This document shows, piece after piece, positions 60,371-64,000 of a stretch of 64,000 nucleotides of DNA. The notes under the pieces were generated by a model that was given only the letters and a program-made list of their open reading frames with translations, had not been told where the DNA came from and made no database searches. The position numbers and the translations under genes are program-made. Each line of letters begins with the position of its first letter. Within the stretch, counting starts at the first letter, position 1. The stretch is from Gyrodactylus bullatarudis (lineage: Eukaryota; Platyhelminthes; Monogenea; Gyrodactylidea; Gyrodactylidae): NCBI GenBank assembly GCA_012064415.1, contig SSNU01000144.1, positions 981,084-1,045,083 on the forward strand, written 5' to 3'.

Positions 60371-62534
60371 GAAGGCAAAATATAGGCATATTTTCAGTTG
60401 GAAAATTTGGAATAATCATTCAGAGAAATACTCATTTTTGTATCTTGTTCTAACCAATAGAAATAGAACAGTGTAGGTGCTTTAGTGAGATCACGAGCAA
60501 GTCAGTTCTGATATCATTTTGAGATTTCTAAGCATAAACAATAGATCCAAAAATAGGAAAACAAATTTATCGTGAAAATTTTATAAAATAACTAGCTGAC
60601 TCAAAGACACGTCGCTCATTCTGTTAAAGGCAGTTTTCCTTTAATATAACATAACTACTCCTAAGTAAAGTTGATAAAAAACTTGTTTCGACAGATTTTT
60701 ATTATTTAAAAAATATCGCGAATCTACTTCAAAGTACATTTCATAATAAAAAATATTTAAAATTTTGATAACACAAAAATTTTCAAGACACGACAAAATT
60801 TGTGATTTTACTCCGGAAATTTAGTTTCTTACACTATTTTCGAAACAAGTTTTCATTTCTACTTGAAAGTAACTCTGATAAATATTTTTTTAATTTGTTA
60901 ACTTTTCTAGACTATGTTCAATTCACGAGATTAGAATACTCTTTGCTCACTTCTGATATTCACTGGTTATCTTTTTTTTCTTCATGTATTTGCCTCTCTA
61001 ATGCTTACTTGACTTTAGTTATTTAGCTTTATCGTACATTTTTCATGTACTATATGTATCTCAAAATATTCATAGCTAAAAATAATTACTTTTGCTATAT
61101 TTTCTATCATCAGAAATAATATCCAAGTGCACTTAATGAATGATTACTTTAAAAGACAGTAACAATTTAGAAGAGAATGAAGTGGATCTTTCTGATCGAA
61201 TTGATTGTCCTAAAATCAGAATCAGTACAAATCTTCCATAAACTCTAAAAGGATTTGTATTCTTCAAAATGATGATAGACCAGTTTAATCCACCTCTTTC
61301 TAGAAATGTCTTGGGGTGAAGATAAAAACCAAAAATATTTTATTTATTTATATCATCAAATTTGATAATTAAATCTGTACATTTTCAAATATGAACCTAT
61401 GTGAATAAATTAGCTCTTTTGCACAAATTGCTTGGTACAATTCAAAATTATCTATAAATGAGCAAAATAGAAGGAGGAAGAATATTTGAGGACATTTTTA
61501 AGGAGGTAAATATTCTAGATTTTCAAAATGTTTATTTGAAAAATGCCCAGCTCATATTTAGGATTATTTTTTAATTTCTCAAAGTTTGGCACAAAAAAAA
61601 TTTTTCCGATGCTGAAACTTTAGGTGGGGGAGGACTAATCGGGCTTAGGATCGAGAGCCTTCATGGAAAAAATTTGAGAAAAGAGGAAAAGTTGAGGGGC
61701 AGGAAAGGAAATTATATGAATAAGCTGTCCTTAATTTCTCTCTGGGAATGGAATTGTGTAACTGCACAGGAAAAAGAAGTCTCAGCAATAGGACTTTTTC
61801 AAACTCTTCACTCCATCTGACATGAGAAGGGAGTCATCTTCTGGCTTCAGCTTTTGCATGGACCTATAATTTAAAAGTACATTCATAGATCAAAGTACTT
61901 GGCTACGGATTACATAGTTGAAGATGATCAATCTTAAATACTGAGCTTTTTTATTGCTCAAATTTATTTATATTTTTGGATATAAATCAAGTTTAAAAGA
62001 AAATGTATAAGGATGTAATTTCCGAATTTAAATGTTCCTTTTACGTTGGGAATTGGAAATACAAGAAGAACTCAAAGCTGAATAATTCATTATTCCCTGA
62101 GAAAAAAATATCAATTGAATTCTCCCAATAATAGGAAGAATTTTCAATATTTAATGACTAGAAAATAACGGATTAGCGAAAAAACTTCTTTTATAATACA
62201 TATTTTTTAGTGTACAATCTCTCTTGTCTGTAAGGGGGAAAGAATCTCTTAAATTTCCATCATTCAATCGGCAGATGGAGAAGGAAGAAAATCCCAGTTC
62301 AAGTTTTAATCAATATAATGGACAGTTAGTATGTAATTATCAAGAGGGAAACAGAGAGAGAGAGACAGATCCCACCTACTTCCCTACTAATATGATGACC
62401 ATGGATATGCCATAGATGTTTTTGTTATCTCCTAGGTAGAAAAAAAGGTCAAAATTAAGCCGCTTTTCATACCCGTGGTTGAAGCTGTCAATAAGGGGGA
62501 AAAAATCTTTTGTCTTTTCCTTTAAAGTGAAAAA
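60371..62534. other. Spacer between the cysteine-rich gene and KCNQ
   Basis: About 2.2 kb of AT-rich DNA holding the promoter of the cysteine-rich gene and the KCNQ 3' UTR (both minus strand). No exon or repeat was recognised. Confidence 0.45.
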
Positions 62535-63575
62535 TTATTTTTGAACAAACCCTTGTATTAGAGACGGTCCTGAGATACCAATGGAATTATTCGATAAGGA
62601 TATTGGATCTGACAAGGACGATGTATCCAAGATGCCATCACTCGGAAATTCAAGGCTCTCCTCTTCATTTTTGGAGGGAACTTTTACATTTTCCTTCTTC
62701 ATATCAATTTGTTTGAGAGGTTTCTCCTGACAACGAATAAGATTCATGAGGAGGTCGAGTTTGCAGTCAATTTCGCTGATCTAATTTTTAAATTTGAATC
62801 GAAAAGTTTAATTTTATTCGATCATTTTCGATTACCTTGTTCTCCATTGTATAAATCCTAGATCCGAGGGAAATGTTTGAATCGTACAGCTCCTTATCTC
62901 TATTCGTGCCGAGAATTTGGTCAAGTCTATATATAAGAATTGAAAAATGTATAACCTCCAAGAAGGGGTGGGGGACATAAAAGTGACAAACCTCAATTGT
63001 AAAGCTTTAACCCTAGAGAGCATATCTAAATGTCCCGCTGAATATTGTTCAATGACATCCTTGACATCATAAGGTCGGAGGGCTTCTTTGAACTTTCTCC
63101 TGGCCACAAAGAATCTTATTTTACGAATAATCCTAATCAGGGTTTTGTCCATGGGAGAGAGACTTTTGACGAGAACCTCCAGGTTAAAGTCCCCTTCCTC
63201 TTGCACTTTGATTTCATCTCTCGACTGGAATTCTGACATGCTAACACCGATTTGATTCTTTGGCCTGATAAGAGAAAAAAATACTTGTTCAATTATCCTA
63301 AATTACTTTTTTTCTTCTATCGTGAATAATTTCCCTGAAACAATTTGGAGATTATAATTATAGTGAATGGGAGTTTTACATACTTTGAGCAATAATCCTG
63401 ATCACTATCTTGTCCATCCATAGATTGCATGGAAACGATTGACCTAGGGAATGAGGCTGTTTTACCAACCGGCGTATGACCGCTGGTATTTGGCGGAGTT
63501 GCTGCTGAGGAGAGGGCTTGTCTTCGTTTCATTGTACCGAATCGACCAAACTTTTGTGACATCCTCTCAAAACTT
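62535..63575 (-). CDS. KCNQ: KCNQ-type voltage-gated potassium channel, C-terminal part (5' part beyond the window)
   Basis: Exons in transcript order 63384-63575, 62992-63264, 62836-62926, 62535-62780, joining in phase, with stop TAA at 62535-62537. They encode the cytoplasmic C-terminus: a linker ([20 protein letters not shown]), then helices A-C with [20 protein letters not shown] followed by [11 protein letters not shown], which is the calmodulin-binding and assembly region, highly conserved in KCNQ. Then LDQILG and KISLGSR-like [22 protein letters not shown], the helix-D coiled coil for tetramer assembly, and a short divergent tail. The membrane domain (S1-S6) must lie upstream, past position 64000 on this strand. 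KCNQ channels give slowly activating, phosphoinositide-dependent K+ currents. Confidence 0.93.
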
Positions 63576-64000
63576 CTTGAAATTAATATAATAAAATTTA
63601 TATTTTCCCCTGAACATTGATTTCATTTTAAAAACAACATCATCATCTTAAAACTCATGCAGTACTCAAACTGAATTACTTCTTGTTTAGATTCAACTCT
63701 TTTGTAGGTGAATTCTAATGACGTAGTTATCAGATGTATTGGTATAAAATCAAACTCTAACTGATACCTAGTCAATACATGATGAAACAGGTGATAATCA
63801 ACAAACAATCAATTGGTTCTTATGAGTGGGATTAGTTCAATCATTCATACATTGATCCCTCTTGATAGGTAGTACACTCAGTGTATAATACTCTGGGGAA
63901 AGGATAAATCTATGCTAATCCAAGTTTGATTTGCCAAGGAGGGAACGATACAAACATTCAAAACATGTTTTTTAGTCTTTCTCAGCAAATTCATACAGAC
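63576..64000 (-). other. KCNQ: KCNQ intron sequence
   Basis: AT-rich DNA upstream of the first KCNQ exon seen, ending in an acceptor (ttaatttcaag on the minus strand). No further exon is recognisable before the window edge. Confidence 0.6.

Overview
The window is AT-rich (about 30% GC by eye) nuclear DNA from an animal. It contains intron-bearing genes of strictly animal families: CaMKII, a KCNQ potassium channel, a Milton/TRAK adaptor, an Ig-domain protein, a peptide-receptor-like GPCR, a PTB-SH2 adaptor, LIM proteins and an AOC-type copper amine oxidase. DNA transposons of piggyBac, hAT-like and integrase types lie in introns and spacers. An invertebrate bilaterian is the best inference; I cannot fix the phylum. 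An unusual trait is a class of extremely short GT-AG introns (23-33 nt) inside otherwise ordinary genes that also carry kilobase-sized introns.

Layout. 1-5167 (+): partial multi-Ig gene whose large intron holds a hAT-like MITE (961-1790) and a broken piggyBac element with perfect 50-bp inverted repeats (2076-3936). 7959-18929 (-): complete CaMKII, 16 coding exons giving a 564-aa frame, with two alternative 73-nt exons for the kinase catalytic loop and a second hAT-like element with fold-back arms in an intron. 19108-19753 (+): small coiled-coil protein, head to head with CaMKII. 20702-21784 (+): rhodopsin-like GPCR. 21785-39998: gene-poor, with a decayed integrase, a 90-bp TTAA-flanked MITE, simple repeats and a few weak candidate exons. 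39999-42326 (+): copper amine oxidase. 42589-47697 (+): Milton/TRAK, 13 exons, 698 aa. 48488-52692 (-): two tandem two-LIM genes. 53167-54963 (+): PTB-SH2 adaptor, 407 aa. 54919-60370 (-): cysteine-rich secreted or membrane-anchored protein. 62535-63575 (-): the C-terminal exons of KCNQ, whose 5' part lies beyond the window.

The genes form no operon or pathway unit. Several (CaMKII, TRAK, KCNQ, GPCR) are typical neuronal genes, but this is probably chance. Exon models were built by hand from splice consensus, reading phase and remembered family motifs. Several close perfectly in frame over the whole gene, which supports them. The models for the cysteine-rich gene and the Ig gene are incomplete. 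The two most notable observations are the ultrashort-intron class and the phase-locked pair of mutually exclusive CaMKII exons.
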